Assembly: GCA_019722365.1 (NCBI GenBank)
Contig: JADFUC010002334.1
Coordinates: 868,001 to 932,000 of the forward strand
Reading direction: 5' to 3'
Source of the DNA: Lithospermum erythrorhizon
Taxonomy: Eukaryota; Streptophyta; Magnoliopsida; Boraginales; Boraginaceae
DNA: 64,000 nucleotides
Below, piece after piece: positions 46,406 through 63,309 of the stretch; position 1 is the stretch's first letter, and the number at the start of each line of letters is the position of its first letter. The notes under the pieces were generated by a model, which made no database searches, was not told the origin of the DNA, and saw only the letters and a list, made by a program, of their open reading frames with translations. A program made the translations under genes and the position numbers.

Positions 46406-49400
46406 TCGTCGCCGATCCTCATGGTCATGGCCTGCTTCTCTTTGTAAGAGTTCGGCTCTGCCACTTCACGATGAAAGCTTCACCATACCGGCTCGTCGGG
46501 CGATCCTCGCCGGATCTCCTGTTGGCCGTTCTTCCACGTCAGGATCAAGAACTCCGGTCTTCTAAAGTTAAGGTGTACCAATTTCGCCATGCAAGTAGGA
46601 TGCCTCTCATTTACGGACGATATCACTTCATCACAGCTTCATCAAGATGGTGAACACCATTACTTCTAGTCCTTTCGACAAATATTCCTTTTCAAGGAAT
46701 AATTCTCGCTCTAGCAACGAAGATTTTATTCTCCCTCGTCAGAAGAAGTAGTAACCAACTGCTTTCCTTTGGATATCCTATGAAATAGCATTTATCGATT
46801 TGGGCGAAGTTTATTCGTTAATATCTTAACGTAAGCCAAATTTCAAATCTTGAGAAAATCCAAACCTGAGAATCTTCCCCAAACCACAGCCTATGGGGAG
46901 TTTTATCTCGTCGACTTGCTGGACATCCGGCGCATGTGCCGCTAGCTTAATATCCCTGCAAAATTAAATCGCAGTTCAGATAGGTTTCCACAGATCGAAC
47001 CATTAAGAAAGGTTCGATTTCTCTCCTTTCGGACACGCCATTATGCCGAAGCGCCTCGCCGGGAGCGGGCTGCTAAATAATACCACACTTAAGACGAAAG
47101 ATTTAACCAGGACTCAAATACTCTCCACCCTATCGCATCGAGAATCTTTTATGTTCTGTTCAATTGGTTTTAAAATTTCATTATGGAATTCCTTGAATTT
47201 CAAAAGGACTCCGTGTTTGTGTCTCATCGATACAAACCGTATCTATCTTAGTCAACGTAAGAAATGTAATGAAGTTATAAATCCTCCTCTTGCATGTGTT
47301 CTATCGACCCACATACATCAGTGTATACCCCACAATCACTTCCTTCATTTAAGCCAATGGCATTTTGGTCATTTTGCCCAAAGGCAAGACTCACACTTCT
47401 ATTTATGATTCAATCGAAACCTTCAAGTATTCCACCGGGAGGGAGTTTCTTGATCTGCCCTCTCGCACGTGACCTAGTCTCGCAATACCATAGGTATGTT
47501 TCGGCTCAAGCCTAGTTTGTCCTCAGCTTTTAAGTTTATGTTATATGACTCATTAATCATGTCTAAAACGATAGACCATTTTTTGGAAGCGGAGGCGGTA
47601 CCAAATACTACCTCATTCCTAGTGATCCTAAATTCATTCTGATCTATCGAGAATGAAAACCATCATTATTCGTAAAACGTAGATAGAAATAAATATTCCC
47701 GCAAATTGTGGTGTACATAGTAAACCCAGATAAGTTCAAAACAAGGTCCCTAGGTCAAATTTAAAACTAATGATCCCATCGCAATGGCCCAACCCTGCGC
47801 CATTTCCCAATAATAATGCATCCATTTCAGCCTTCTACTTGACTTGAGTTCCCTCGTGATATTACTTACAAACACGAGAACCCACGCAACCGTCTAGCAG
47901 TTCTTAATGGAGCAGAATTAGAAGTTGTACAAACTTCAATAACATACACACCTTTAGACTCGTGTTTATTAACCATTTTTCTTATCTCTACTTTGAATTT
48001 CCTACAAATGCTTAGTAATCTCGAGCTTGTAACAGTGGCAGATGTCATCTGTATATTACCCCTTGCCCTTTATCTGCCTTGCCACTTTTACCGCTAGAGG
48101 CAACGCATAAAGAGAAGCGAAGACCTTGTTCATATCCAAAAAATCTATTTAAGCATCATGTTTATTTGTTTATGAATCTCATGGCTCGATCGACTCCAGA
48201 AACGGCTATAGCCTTGATGTACCTAGACATATTTATCAAAAAGATCCTGCAGATAAAGAACTCTAACTTGGGGCTTATCTACATCCCAAGGGAATTCACA
48301 CCAGATCCACCACCTCAAGTGTGCACCGAGCCGCTGTGAGCCTCAGCCTACAGCTCACCTAGAGCAACGAAAGTTTCTCAGATTTCATATTCTCTACTCC
48401 TCTGATCACCCCAAGAGCTTCCGTTAAATATGTCATGGCTACGGATATCACCAATGTAGCCCTAAACTTGCTCCATCCGAGGAAGGTTATGCCATACTTC
48501 AAGCTAGAGAGTCCCATTATGCAAATCATGCTTTGAGCGTGATACATCGCTGTTCCCTGTATGTCTTATAGGAATTCCTTTATACAAGTGAAGTATTCAA
48601 CTCGCGCAATCCTGAAGCACAACCTCAACCAGACCATCGCCTCAAATTGCACCATCACACGCCAATGGAAGTTTAATTTAGCTCCTAAAGCGTAGTTCTA
48701 GTGCCAAAGAATATTAATCTAAGAATAAGTAACAAAATAAATGCACTAAAGAACTATCATGCTAAAAACACTCTCTACAAAATTTTAAAGTAAATAATAC
48801 TCAAATCCTCAATTATTAGTATCAAGATCAGTCATACGGAATTCAACGTAACACCGCATACATTTTGAATCCAAAGATAATCTGTGTTGTCAACCGGCTA
48901 TAAAAACTACATAACTCTTAGGTTTACCAAGATCTCTCACAAGATGCTACCCAACATATATGTATCTTTGAAAACTGCTTAAGCATACCAATTAAACCAA
49001 GCAGTTACTTGATCAATTATCCTAAAGCCCACAACGCGAATGAAATCACTTCAACATGATCCATTGTCATATCAAACGCAATAACATTGTAACACCCGCC
49101 ATCAATGTGTGCCCAATTTGAAAATTGACGCACCAACTTGAAATTGACTTGATACTTTGCTTAAATTCACCGGTATGATTATTATTACTTCTTGCTTTCA
49201 CTATCATGCATACTAGCACATAATCGCCAGTATGTAACATGAAAATAAAACAAGTAATGCACATTCAAGCAGAGGCACATGGACCCCCTAGAACCTATTA
49301 CAAGCATTTATCAAATACTAAATATAAGTCCTAATTGTATCTTGTACTCTCCGGATCCAACCGGTAGTCCACCAAGTACCACCACCGGTGAAATGATCTT

Positions 49401-50797
49401 TCTACCATCTTCACTGATACAATATTTATATACTAACCCATCTTTTGGGAAAATTTGCAAGCTTGTGGGTAAAATAATGTAAATAAATACAAGAAAATAT
49501 GACTTTAAGGTCATTTACAACATTACTTGCTCATAATCAAAAAATAACAAATGGGTCATATCTATATTCCATCTCAATCACCATTACAAAAATATAGGCA
49601 CTTTATTAAATCATATAAATGAACTTAATAAATATTTTAAATGGCATTGAAAATACATGTTGTAAATTTATCAAATTAATTAATCCGACTACACATATTA
49701 AAATTAATTAATATAAATCAATTATTTCATATTTAGAGGGTTTTACTAATAATTATTACTTAATAATTATTAATCCATATATGTAGAAAAATATTTATCA
49801 CAAATATATCTTAAAATATATTAAGTAGTGAAATAGCATTTCATAATTATTATATCACTTTTAAATTAGAATTTAAAAAGATATAATATAAAGGAAATTA
49901 ATTAATCATCACTTAATTAATTACAATTAATTAGGTGATTAAAATGACAAATAATCCAATAAAAACCGAATATAATTGAATCCTACAATTTTAGGAAACC
50001 AAAATAAAGCGAACAGAATTTGAATTAGGATTAAAATAGGGCACACGTCGGCAATGGGCTTTCCGACGATCATTGACGACGGCCGATCACGATATTGCGC
50101 GAAAGCCGCTGTAGCCGTCAGCCCGTCAGTTATTTTGCACAAATATTCCCATCCGATACCCCGGACGCGCCTCAGAGTCGCCGGAAGTCGCCTTCATTTA
50201 TGGTAATATTTCCGTTTAACTCGCTGTATTTAATTTGAATTGCTTGTAAAATCGTTTTGGAGGCTTTACAATTTTCTAAAATTTGCTAAAATTTGAAACA
50301 TACAACTTCTGCTAAATTTTCTTGAACAAACCTCTATCATAATGCTCATTAAAATAAATTTCTATATTTTAATTTAAGAATTAAACAGTCCAAAAAATGT
50401 TTAAAATGTTTTATAGCACTTAGAAAACCAAAAAATTATGCACCCATTGAGATCTTCTATGTGTTATCTGGGTTCCAGAAAAAATTATTCTAATTTTGCC
50501 AAAATTTTACATGCCCTAAAACATCAAGTTTTTATAAAAAACTGCTTTTGGAAACAAAACCACTAAACTATCTTTGAATTTATAAAACAAACCATGTGTT
50601 AACAAAATATGATAATACATCACCATAAACTGTAACACAGTGTAAACCAATAACTCAAGAATATGGTGGATTTATTCCTCACTATATATTTATCAATTAA
50701 ATGTATGAAACAAGAATTATCAAATAAAAAATCGATAAAAACTAAACAAGATAAAATAAATAATGTAAAGCAACTTTAATCCGACTCATGATGTCAC
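46406..50797 (-). mobile_element. Upstream internal part of the copia element, badly decayed
   Basis: By position this should hold gag, protease and integrase of the copia element. I cannot point to clear motifs. The segment 49,600-50,790 is very AT-rich, apart from a GC-rich island at 50,040-50,190, and could be the untranslated leader or another insertion. The expected primer-binding site next to the 5' LTR (about 50,780-50,797) is not a clean match to a tRNA 3' end. Confidence 0.45.
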
Positions 50798-51698
50798 CCA
50801 TGGAAAATACTATGGATATATATAAATACAACCATAATTCCAGGGATCTTAAAGTGCTTACTAAGGTCATTCAACAAATTCATAATATGGTGAAATTGCA
50901 GTACTTAAGCAATGAGTAATTCACCGAAAATTTATACATCAAATTCAACGTGGAATGGGCTTCCCTTCAGCCCTTGTTGTAATCTCAATCAGATGAGGAT
51001 TCTTAGTTGGGTCCGCCACCAGGAGAGGCCGGAATCAAGAACCGATGGCGCTTAGTAAACAAGGTCAACAAAACTGAAAACCCCAAAATTTTGGAGAATT
51101 TTGGCCAGCGTGGGGGGCTACTTAGGGTTTTGATGAAAGATTTTTCAAATTGGCGTCATGAAACCTTAAAGCTTATTTAAATAGGGCTAGGTTAAAACAA
51201 GCCCGATGTTTAATCTATTAAGGATATTGACTAACTCTATTAGTTCGTTAAGACAATTAATGACTAAGAATGAAGAACCATTTAATTAGCTTAATTAAAT
51301 AGTAATGAACAATATCAATCAATCTTCAAGCTTATTGATAATGATTAAATATTCTAAACTAAATTCCAAATAACTATTTAATTGATTCTACTAATTAATC
51401 GATATTCTACATAAAATGAACTTGTGTCTGGTGGAAATACATTTCAATTATATGCTTTCTTTAATTTCTGATGGAATATAACTCAATCACTTGATTAATT
51501 AATTATTATTATAACGATTAATGAGTAAGATCTAGCAATAGCTCATAACCCCTTAAATTATCATGAACCCACACTAGTAATGTAATAATTATTGTTAACA
51601 CTGGGTTCGATAATCATAAGATTTAATACTAACCGGTAAATGAATTGATACACAATTGTCGCAGAACGATAATAAATGAACTAATTCTCATTGATTTA
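50798..51698 (-). repeat. Copia 5' LTR
   Basis: About 900 bases, starting tggaaaatactatggatat on the + strand and ending ttctcattgattta. It is uninterrupted and is the reference against which the split LTR was read. Confidence 0.8.
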
Positions 51699-51703
51699 CA
51701 AGT

Positions 51704-52760
51704 ATGTAGTATTTCTAAAGTTATGCATTTTGTTGGTTGAGTTTTATATTATTTTGATTGCCAAAAAAGAGAATTGAACAATCTTTTAGAGATGGAGGTT
51801 ATGTGATGATTCATATATGAAATTGTATGTTTGGATTTCATGGTTTTTGACTGATCAAAACAAAATAGGAAATAAAATTTTTTAGAGATGAGAAAATGAG
51901 TAATCATAATTTTAGTTTTGTTTTGGTTGAGTTTATAATTTGACTATTAAAATTAATGTATAGATCTCTTTGGGACGGATGGAAGTATTGAAATTATGTA
52001 CGAATGTCTTAATAATTTTTTAGTTTAATTTTAAAGTTCGAACTCAAAATATTTTTATATGTTGGTATCATATGTTTTGAACATATATCAACATATAGTG
52101 TCAATAATCTACTCTTTTAATTTTACTATGTCAATTAAGATTGCAAAATTTGTTGATTTTGACTTTGAAAAGAGAAATTAAATAAACTTTGACTATTTTG
52201 AAAATTTTATTTTTTTTGAAAGTTGAAAAGAGATCTATTCTAAATACTACTATTTTTAATATAATATACTAATACCATTATTAATTTTTTCAAATCAAAG
52301 TTATGTATATCAATTTAGTACTATTAAAGCCTATTAATTTAGTCATTAGAAATAAATCAAATAATTTTTGAATGATTGAGAATTGAAATGCAAGAATGAC
52401 TTAATAGTTTTGACTATTAAAAAATCAACACTCTTAGATTTGGCTAGTATGTAATATTCATAAGTTTTTGAATTTTTGGTGGTTGAATTATAACTCATTT
52501 TGATTATCGAAAATTAAACAGTAAAAACCTTCTAGAGACCTGGAGTAGCATGTGGTGATCATAATTTTTGAATTTTATTGTTTAAGTTTTATAATTTTGA
52601 ATATTAACAAGAAAATCATTGAAAGACAATGTACGGATGGTGTTTGTATAATTGTATGTAGTATTATGTATTCATAAAATTTGAATTTTGGTAGTCGAGT
52701 TTTAAATAATTTTGACTATTGAAAATAAAATCTAAACAACTTTAATTATGGAGGTAGTAT
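51704..52760. repeat. Array of degenerate short repeats, right part
   Basis: Same family of phrases as the left part: gtatgtagta, ttttgttggttgagtttta, tctctttgggacggatggaa, gagttttaaataattttgac. Direct continuation of the array at 39.57-40.51 kb. Confidence 0.65.
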
Positions 52761-53418
52761 ATGCCAATTAAGAGTAACATGTGCAACCCTACTTAAACTC
52801 TAATTTAGATAATATATAAACCGTGATACAACCATACTCTAATTACTAATAGTTCATATTCATCATTGTTTTAAATCGAGACTGCTCTCCTTCTTTAAAC
52901 CTTACAACTACTTAATTTTTGATGCAATAGATAATCAATGTGTATTTATAAATAAATTTAGTTTATAGTGAAAATGAGATTCCCCAAGAAGCAGTCATGT
53001 GTTTACTAACTTATATTGAGAAGTAACTTTGAAAAAATCACAATGAAATATATTCTTCTAATTGAATTTTCTTATAATGAAAACCAAAATAAGTACAAAA
53101 AGATTTTGTGATTTCATAGTCTTATGAAATTGATTTTTATAATTTAATTTTTGTTATCTTTATAATTTATAACAATTAAGAAATGAGTGAATCACATTTA
53201 ACAAAACAACTAAACACACATCCTTCTACTAGTGTGTTATAAGAACACATGACGAGGAAAACCTTTTCCTTTTTATTCCTTCATTCTATTGGAACTTTTA
53301 CCTCTATGACGTAGATACTAGTAACTATTGAAGTTGTAGTATATGTCAATCTATAATTGTTGACACTTGAAGATGAACATATTCCATGGATTAATAACTC
53401 AAAGACAAAAGCATGAGA
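52761..53418. other. Spacer between the copia and gypsy elements
   Basis: AT-rich, no coding signal and no clear repeat. Confidence 0.55.
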
Positions 53419-53423
53419 GGCCT

Positions 53424-53969
53424 TGTATTCACTTCGAGTCAGACGCCTCGAGGTTGAGTCATCATCAACTCGTATATTTGTAGCTCACTAATCGATGGTT
53501 TAATAATTAAAACACATGTTTAAAAAACCAAGAGAACCTCGAGCGCTTGATGAAAATAAAATAGTTCTAAACCCGAAAAACATTATTACACAAAATTTAA
53601 CCATCGTGGGCATTTGAGCCAAACCCAAAACATAAAATACCACAAACAACCAAGTCACAAATGTACCACAAAATATCTTACAATCTCAAAGATTCCAAAC
53701 CAAAGTAAAAAAACTGCTTACATCAAAATAATGAAAGAGGGGACTGCCGAGATCCTAGCTACACTGCCTTCACCTAAATAAAGTCACCGCACACTCGCGA
53801 ACTCAACCGCTTCGGGGTGGGCACCCATTAACTGGCGCGGGAAAGGGTGCTTCCATGCCTAGTGGGAACGGATCACCCGATGGTCACTACCCAGCATCCG
53901 AATGTAGTATGCTGGCTGGTGATAAACGCATACGTAGGGCACAGAGCAATAAGATGAATAAATACGCTT

Positions 53970-54007
<38 letters not shown>

Positions 54008-55961
54008 CGTAAATGGTTAACTATTCCGTGCATCATAACGTAAAATACCCATCATCAATCAATCCACATCTTGGGAAAACTCGACTTACGCACCTCATGT
54101 CATATTTCACGCCACATAACCAAACAAGTAACCAGCCAAATTTCACCCAACACGTTAATACCACAACCACAAATAAATAATTTACAAAAAGTGGAACCCA
54201 CACAACATCAAACATAACAATTCATCCTTTTCCGGCCGGCTCAAATTCTTCGAACACCCCACATCATCTCAACATCCACAAAATCAAACAACCCACAAAT
54301 CACACGACAACGTCAAACACGGACAATAAACACATTAATAGTCTTAATGTAACATCCATATCACAATAATACACAATACAAACTAATTGGGCATAAAACC
54401 CGCAGACTCAAACGTAGATACACTCCTGCATACGCCCGGCTAACACAAATATACCAACATGAATATGTGAATACACAAGATAACTATACTAAAAAAATTA
54501 CCCTTAAACATAAATATACTCAAATATAAATACCTCCAATAACCACACCATAATGGATCTAATGCGACCACTAATAATAAGTCAACACTACGCCTCACAA
54601 CTATACACAATGTGTACTATAACACGTATTATTGTCATAACCAATTTACTCACACAACACCAAAACATAAATAAGATAAATAAACGAGCGATAAATCCCC
54701 ACCTTGGCTAGTACCACTAGCACCTGGGCACACCCATCCTCACGTCATTCTAAAGTCCCGAGTCCACCGTACATTACAAAAATAGAATCATAACTGTGAA
54801 CCATTTCAACTCCCCTTTATCCCACTCAAATAATTTAATTTTTTAACTAATTTCGCTTATAAATTTATACCCTTACGTGAAAGATTACCAGCTATGTTTC
54901 AATAACACTTTCGATGACCAACCTCGCTACCCCACTAAATTCTATAGCCTCTATATCCTATTCAAACTCCCAACATTTCCAAATAATCGTCTAACCACCC
55001 ACTTCAACCTTTTTCCCTATTAACTTAACCATAACTCTCAACCCCTAATCCCTAAGTCTCTGCTTACTACCCAAAAACTAATCAAGATCAATTTCAACCT
55101 ATTTGCTTGCCAACACTTATAATTCATAGTTGTATCTCAAACAACCACCATGTAACGATCTACTAACTTATTTACATTAACCACCACCTTTAGCTTAAAA
55201 TCAATTCATCTATCACCCGAAAGTCAATTCAACTATAACTACCCTTTTCTACCCCATATATCGATCATTATCAATTCTATATTATAATTCTAAGCTCTAG
55301 ACGATAATTCTATTCAATAATATACCTAAAAATTCCAAAGTCAACCTAAAGTTCAAAAGTCAACCGCCCTAAACACCAAATTTCATATCAAACACCATAT
55401 TTCAATCCAAGAATAACTAATCTATAACCCAAGAATCAATTGGAGCAATAAAATTCAAAATATCAAAAAGTCAACAAAAGTCAAAGTTTGAGATTTCTAC
55501 AAAATACTCAAAAATATCGTGACCTTTTACCTTGAAACGACGGAATGATGAGGAGAAACTTCTCCGAAAATTTAAGCTCCAAAGCTTGGAGAATTGAAGG
55601 AGAAAATCACAGGGTGTTGAAAAATCAAAAATCTAAGGGGGGTTCTTAAATGTCCCCATCGGCCGGAGGAAATAAGAAAAGAAAAGGCCTTGCTTTTTTT
55701 TTTTTTTGGGTTTTGGGCTTATTGGACTATAAAAGGTGAGTTGTAATTGGGTTGGGCCCAGAAGCCCAACCGGTGAAAATCCGGGCCTTTAATTCGATCG
55801 ATACCTCTCGTTTTAACTTAATTCGACAACTAACTTCTGAACATTAACATTAACGAACGTAAAATATTTAGTGGGTTCCAAATTCACGGAAATAAATTAA
55901 AAATCTCATATTTTAGTTTATTCTATTAACGAGTCGATACCGATATTAGCATTCTACAACA
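53424..55961 (-). repeat. Gypsy 3' LTR
   Basis: Begins tgtattcacttcgagtc and ends ttctacaaca on the + strand, so it reads TGTTG...ATACA in element sense. Matches the other LTR throughout with many small indels. Carries a TA microsatellite at 53,973-54,002. Confidence 0.8.
53973..54002. repeat. (TA)n microsatellite inside the gypsy 3' LTR
   Basis: About 30 bases of alternating TA, at the same LTR position as the much longer run at 61.3 kb and a short run in the solo LTR at about 42,943-42,960. Confidence 0.9.
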
Positions 55962-56499
55962 AGGGTACCTCATATCCTCAAGGCCCTACGTGGGGCTCTC
56001 CACTGATGATTCCTCCACAAAAACTTTTACCAATTTCACTTTGTTCCTCAAGACCTTCTTCCGATCCAGTTCTCACCGTCCTCCTCATAGGTCAAATCTA
56101 CACCCAAGTCATCCGCCGAACTCTAAGATACGCGACCTATCCGCACGCATTTCGCTAATATGGAATATCATGAATCCTCTCCAATTCTCTAGGCAGGGCT
56201 AAACGGTAAGCTACTGCCCCCACCTTTGTCAAGATTTCAAACGGCCCAATGTAACGGGGACTCAACTTCCCTCTTCTCCCGAACCTCATCACACCCTTCC
56301 ATGGAGATATCTTCAGAATACTCGTCCCCCCCACCCTTTAATCCACAAATCTACTCAAGGCCGACAAGATATTTCTTTGTCTATCCCGCGCCGTCCTCAA
56401 ATGTTGTCAGGATCACCTTTACTCTCTCTCTATCGAACTCTCCACCAACTCAGACCCATGTAAATGTTTCTTTTCCCCTGCCTCATTCCAACATATCGG

Positions 56500-58900
56500 A
56501 GTCCTACACCTCCTAATTACAAAGCTTCTCGAACGGTGCCATCCCAATACCGGGCTTGAAACTGCTTATTATAAGCTTCTAACTCCATTTTCGCAACTCC
56601 TCATCCCACCTAGAAACTAACACACAAGCTCTCAAGATGTGCTCCAACGTGCTCCGAATCGTTTCCTCGGATAATCAGCCCCTGCTTCGAGGATGAACGC
56701 AGCATTCAAATGGACCTTCTGTCCCTAACGCCCCCGAAACCCTCCCTTAAAACCTCGGCGAACCTTGCGTCCCTATCCGAAAACAATACTCTTCGGCACT
56801 CGCAATCTCACCACTTGGTCTACATCTTGGCCAACTTCTCCGCCCATCGGTTAAGCTTTATTAGGTAGAAAATGAGCGGTCTTAGATAGTCTATCCACAA
56901 TTACCCAAATCCTGGCCATTTCTTTCTTCAGTTCTCGGAAGCCCAAACACAAAGTCCATGGTGATCTTCTCCCATGTCCACTCAGGTATCGGTAAAGGGT
57001 CAAGAACCCTCAAGGAAGGTTTATGGTCAATCTTGACCTGTTGGCAAATCAAACACTTCGCTACAAAATCTGCAATTTCTTTCTTCATCCCCGGCCACCA
57101 ATAGTTTCCCTTAAAATTTCGCACATTTTGTATTCTGACGCATATTATATGAAGCATTGTGAGCCTCATCCAAGATCTCCCTTTTTTAGTCGGGCAAAGC
57201 TGGGGTACAACCACTCGCTCTCCCAAACGCATCACCATCACGCCCAATCACCGTGAACTCGCATTTACCTCCTCCTCTTCGCTTCTCGACCAGCCTCGTG
57301 ACTTTCGCCTTCCTTTGCATCTCCCCTATTTTATCTAGCAACACTGGTCTCACCTTCAAATAGGCCAACAAAGATCCATCTCCTCCAACCTCAAAGTCTT
57401 CCCTAATCGCTTCAACTCCCCTTTGGCTCCTTCCACCTCCCTTTTCGCTTAAGGCATCCGCCACTACATTTTCTTCCTGATGATATTCAATCGCCGATCG
57501 TGAGTCACTGTAAACTCGCCCACCTTCGCTGCCCAAATTCAACTCCCTCGCGGTTATATACTTCAAACTCGAATCAGAATATCTAGCATTTAACCCCATG
57601 GCAAGTAGTGTTCCAAATTTTTAAAGCTCACACAATCGCGGCCAACTCCAAGTCATGGGTAGGATAATTTTTCTCATGATTCTTCAATTGTCGAGATGCA
57701 TATGCGATTACCTTCCCATTCCTGTATCAATACGCAACCTAACCCCTGATGTGAAGCATCACTGTACACCACATGCCCTCGCTCTCGACGGGTAAGAAAA
57801 TAACACCGCGCCAGTCAATCTCCCTCTTCGCTTAATTGGAAATGTGCATCGCACTCTTCGCCCCAAACAAACCAGACACCCTTCCTGGTCAACTTAGTCA
57901 TCTGAGCAACATCAACGAAAAAGTCTTGTATGAATCTTCTCATCACCCAAATTAAACCCAAGAAACTTCTCACCTCAGTCACACTTGAAGGCCTCTCCCA
58001 ATTCATCACCGCTTCCACCTTTTGTGGGTCCACACTAACACCTTCGCCCGAGATAACATGACCCAAGAATTGCACCTTCCCAACCAAAATTCACACTTTG
58101 AAAACTTTGCGTACAACTGATTTACCCGTAAGATTTCCAATACTTTCCTCAAATGCTCTTCATGTTCCAGCTCACTCTTAGAATAGATTAGGATGTCATC
58201 AATAAATACCACCACGAACTTATCCAAGAACTCTCGAAAAACACGATTCATCAGGTCCATGAAAGCTGCTGGTGCATTTGTCAACCCAAACGGCATCACC
58301 AAGAACTCATAGTGCCCATATCTTGTACGAAACGCTGATTTTGATATATCATCCTCCTTAATTCTCAACTGGTGATATCCAGACCTCAAATCAATTTTTG
58401 AAAACACCCTCGCATCCCTTAATTGGTCAAAAAGATCATCAATCCTTGGCAACGGGTACTGCTCCTTGATACCACTTTGTTCAACCGCTGCAATCAATAC
58501 AAAGCCTCATCGCCCCCATCCTTCTTGGACGAACGCATCGAGAACCCCAAGGAGAATAACTCGGCTCCGATAAAGCCCTTTCTCCAACAATCCCCGCAGA
58601 ATCGTTCAACTCTTCAACTCGCTGGAGCCATTCTAAGACGTGCGCTAGATATCGGTTGCCTCGGTACCACTTCGATCGAAAATTCAATCTCCTGCTTGAG
58701 GTAGTCCTCGACAAATCCCTCGGAAACACATCCTTGAATTCCTCACAATCCGACATTCTCAAGCCGAGGCTCATCTTTCTTTCAAGTCCGCATGTGAACT
58801 CCCAAATACCCGACGCATCCCCTTTGTTCAAGAATCCTACGAGCTTCTAACACCGAGATCACAGCAAGACTATTAGAACCTCCTATCCCCCACAACTCGT
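56500..58900 (-). pseudogene. Gypsy pol remnant: reverse transcriptase, RNase H, integrase
   Basis: Reverse transcriptase starts near 58,790 (EEFKDVFPRDL, then SPWGSRC and GAMRLCID in one frame), continues at 58,497 in another ([49 protein letters not shown]) with the catalytic [10 protein letters not shown] intact, then [18 protein letters not shown]. RNase H shows SLKYITARELNL and EYHQEENVVADALSEK near 57,560-57,450. Integrase shows GNYWWPGMKKEIADF, CLICQQVK and PLPIPEWTWEKITMDFVFG at 57,120-56,950. Several frameshifts separate the blocks, so it cannot make a polyprotein. Confidence 0.85.
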
Positions 58901-59099
58901 AACTCGCCCTACCCGGCTAAGAAACAATTTCCTTTACGGTGACAATTTATTACAAGACGGTGTTTCAACCACCATTCCCAAAATCAAATCAAAACTAATT
59001 AACTCAAAGGGTAATGATCTACTTCTAAGATACGATTATCAACACTTAAGGGACAATTACTATAAACCCTCAATTACTCCCAACCGACCTCCCCAATCG

Positions 59100-60620
59100 C
59101 CATTATTATCAGCGTACTGCATGCTCAGAACTCAAAGATAGCCTTTTAGCAAAATTCGAGATATAAAAGAGTGTGTGACCTTAATCAAATAATACGCGAG
59201 AGCATCAAGAGAAAGTAAAGATAGGATACCTGGCCACCGTTTCTGAGTATCCCGTGCCTCCCGCCGTGATCTGCATTACTTGCCCTCTTCCGTACAACTC
59301 CACTGGGGATCGCTACTCCGCTACACTGGGCCGATCTACCACCAAATCTCGGCCTCGACTGCTGGGCCCTCCAAACCGCCCACCTCGACCGCCTCGAGAT
59401 CCACCTCTCCCAAACCGTGTCGAACCGTGGCTGGGTCGCTTCACTGCACTCCACATAAGAAGGAAATGCATTAGGCAAATGCCCCTGCCGGGCCGACATC
59501 GAAACACGCCACCTCTGGGTACACAATCTCGCCTCAGGCCTATCTCCCGCCCACACCGAGGACATTAGCCATGTAATGCCTCGTTTAACACCCGAAATAC
59601 CACCGTGAAAACCACTCACTGGGAGGTGCTACTTTAGACGCCGAGAAGCCCCCCGGTGTAACTGGGTCGAATAGACGGTGTAATCGAATGGCCTCGTCTC
59701 CCGCTCTGTCACGCCGAAAATTCCTCTCAAATCCCTCGGCTCTGCACGCCCTACAGCCCACCACACGACCTCCCTCTTCGCCTGGATTCTCGCTTATGTC
59801 CTCTCCACCTGCAACGCTGCATTCCTCAACTGGTGAAAACTCGTGTAAGTGAACAAGGACAATCTCTCCCGACCAGAATTCTCACCGACGAGAAGCCTCT
59901 AATCCTCAGAGCTCGCGGGTACACTCGAAGCGACACAAGTCGCCGAACCTCCTCATACCCATCAACGCTTTCCCCGTCAGATCTCGAACCAACTCCTCTC
60001 CATCGCATACATATGAGTCTCCAAACGTAAATTTCGTCTAACGAGCTCCCGACCCAACCCAAGTGATCGGCACCTCACCCTTAGTCACCAAATCTTTGTG
60101 GACATGGTTCCACCAACTCCTAGCTCCCCCCGACAACTGGTACACTGCAAACTTCACTTTTAACTCATCTCCTAAACCCATCGGTTCAAACTTATTCTCT
60201 AATGCCTCCAAGAATTCAATCGCAACCTCCGGTGTCGCGGCACTACGAAACTCAGGTGGTCCCTTCTTCAGAAACCTGCCTAAGAATCCGTCCGACCTCC
60301 GCCTCGGAGTGCCACCGCCGGGTCGTGCACCGGGCCCGCGCTACCTAACCTGCCTTCCAAAATCCTCATCACCTCGACTCCTCCGGGAATCGTACCTCCC
60401 CGGGGACCCGTTGGAACGCCGGCTTCCTCACCGCGCCCCCTTCCTCTAGCCCACGAAGCTCGCCTAGCGCCTCGCTCTAGGTCTACCCCGGCCTCTTCCA
60501 AAGATCACCCCCTACCAACGCTAGCCTCCGGCCTACTCTAGAAGCACTCTACCCTAACGTGGTCCGCGATCTCGATCCGTGCAACTCAACCTGTGGCATC
60601 CTCGCATGCCTACGGAAAGA
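59100..60620 (-). pseudogene. Gypsy gag remnant
   Basis: Lies between the primer-binding site and the reverse transcriptase. Minus-strand frames are GC-rich and Gly/Arg-rich (GRGGSRGGRGGRFGGP), typical of the linker around the zinc knuckle in plant gypsy gag; the knuckle itself is only hinted at (CRPGRGICLMHF where CYNCxxxGHxxxxC is expected). No complete frame. Confidence 0.5.
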
Positions 60621-60738
60621 AAGTAAAAATAATTTAGACTCATAAAAGACTCATGACACAAAGAAATTTTTACAAAAATTTTAGACGAGGCACATACACC
60701 ACGTAACCCAGCTAAACGGAAACCTACGCCCGATACCA

Positions 60739-63309
<2,571 letters not shown>

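Larger units (their letters stand above)
40515..51698 (-). mobile_element. Degenerate Ty1/copia LTR retrotransposon, split by a nested solo LTR
   Basis: Outer flanks are identical 5-base target duplications, CAAGT at 40510-40514 and 51699-51703. The 3' LTR (in element sense) is at 40,515-44,080, interrupted at 40,922-43,478; the 5' LTR is at about 50,798-51,698. The minus-strand sequence at 44,095-44,080 reads caagtgggggtgt|tggaa, a copia-like polypurine tract next to the LTR start. Coding order on the minus strand is reverse transcriptase then RNase H, as in copia. All frames are broken by small indels, so it is not autonomous. Confidence 0.8.

Noticed and set aside
50040..50190. GC-rich island as a possible gene or promoter
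   Set aside because: It has no extended frame with recognisable content and lies inside the decayed copia element.
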